Below, one piece after another: positions 5,931 to 5,981 of a stretch of 5,981 nucleotides of DNA. The position numbers and the translations under genes were made by a program. The stretch covers positions 1 to 5,981 of the forward strand of contig CAZWMK010000122.1 of assembly GCA_964635065.1 (NCBI GenBank), in the 5' to 3' direction. The notes beneath the pieces are model-generated. The model was not told where the DNA came from. It saw only the letters and a program-made list of their open reading frames with translations, and did no database searches. Origin of the DNA: CAZWMK01 sp964635065 (GTDB taxonomy: Bacteria > Pseudomonadota > Alphaproteobacteria > Sphingomonadales > Sphingomonadaceae). Within the stretch, counting starts at the first letter, position 1. Every line of letters begins with the position of its first letter.

Positions 5931-5981
5931 ATGACAAGAAAAGTTTTCCATCCGGTTGCCATGGCGGCACTCTTGCTTGTC
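5931..5981 (+). CDS. Start of a probable exported protein, truncated by the window
   Basis: Seventeen codons are visible, reading MTRKVFHPVAMAALLLV, and the frame is open to the right edge. A short positive start (R3, K4) followed by a hydrophobic run (VAMAALLLV) looks like the beginning of a Sec signal peptide or a membrane anchor. I cannot name the family. No Shine-Dalgarno precedes the ATG. An in-frame ATG at 5907 would add eight residues (MVSRDNPI) but also lacks a ribosome binding site and falls inside the predicted promoter. The gene is divergent from galE. Its function depends on sequence outside the window, and there remains some chance the frame is not a gene. Confidence 0.5.
   Translation, partial: MTRKVFHPVAMAALLLV

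Overview
The window looks like ordinary chromosome from a GC-rich alphaproteobacterium, most likely a sphingomonad. The evidence is a GapR-family (DUF2312) protein, a DUF1244 protein, a cysteine-free 41-residue ribosomal protein L36 of the alphaproteobacterial type, and strong G/C preference at third codon positions. The genus cannot be fixed from the sequence alone. There are no insertion sequences, phage genes, tRNA or rRNA genes, CRISPR arrays or long repeats, and the genes are tightly packed with no gene-free gap over 300 bases.

Layout, left to right: the first 33 codons of gapR (minus strand, running off the left edge); biotin synthase bioB (plus) ending in a strong intrinsic terminator; a small DUF1244 protein (minus); pyruvate kinase pyk (plus), divergent from the DUF1244 gene; a HAD-family hydrolase (minus) lying just behind rpmJ (L36) as a probable two-gene unit; a PPP-type metallophosphoesterase (plus), divergent from rpmJ; UDP-glucose 4-epimerase galE (minus); and the start of a probable exported protein (plus) running off the right edge. 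Gene pairs alternate between convergent and divergent, so nearly every gene has its own promoter region. The only likely cotranscribed pair is rpmJ and the HAD gene.

The genes do not form one pathway. They cover chromosome architecture (GapR), biotin synthesis (BioB), lower glycolysis (Pyk), translation (L36), sugar-nucleotide supply for surface polysaccharide (GalE) and two phosphatases of unknown substrate. I found no convincing new system. The points worth a second look are small: a residue pattern in Pyk that predicts potassium independence, a dyad plus T-tract in the rpmJ leader, a possible nine-codon leader ORF overlapping the pyk start by ATGA, and candidate leaderless starts for two plus-strand genes.
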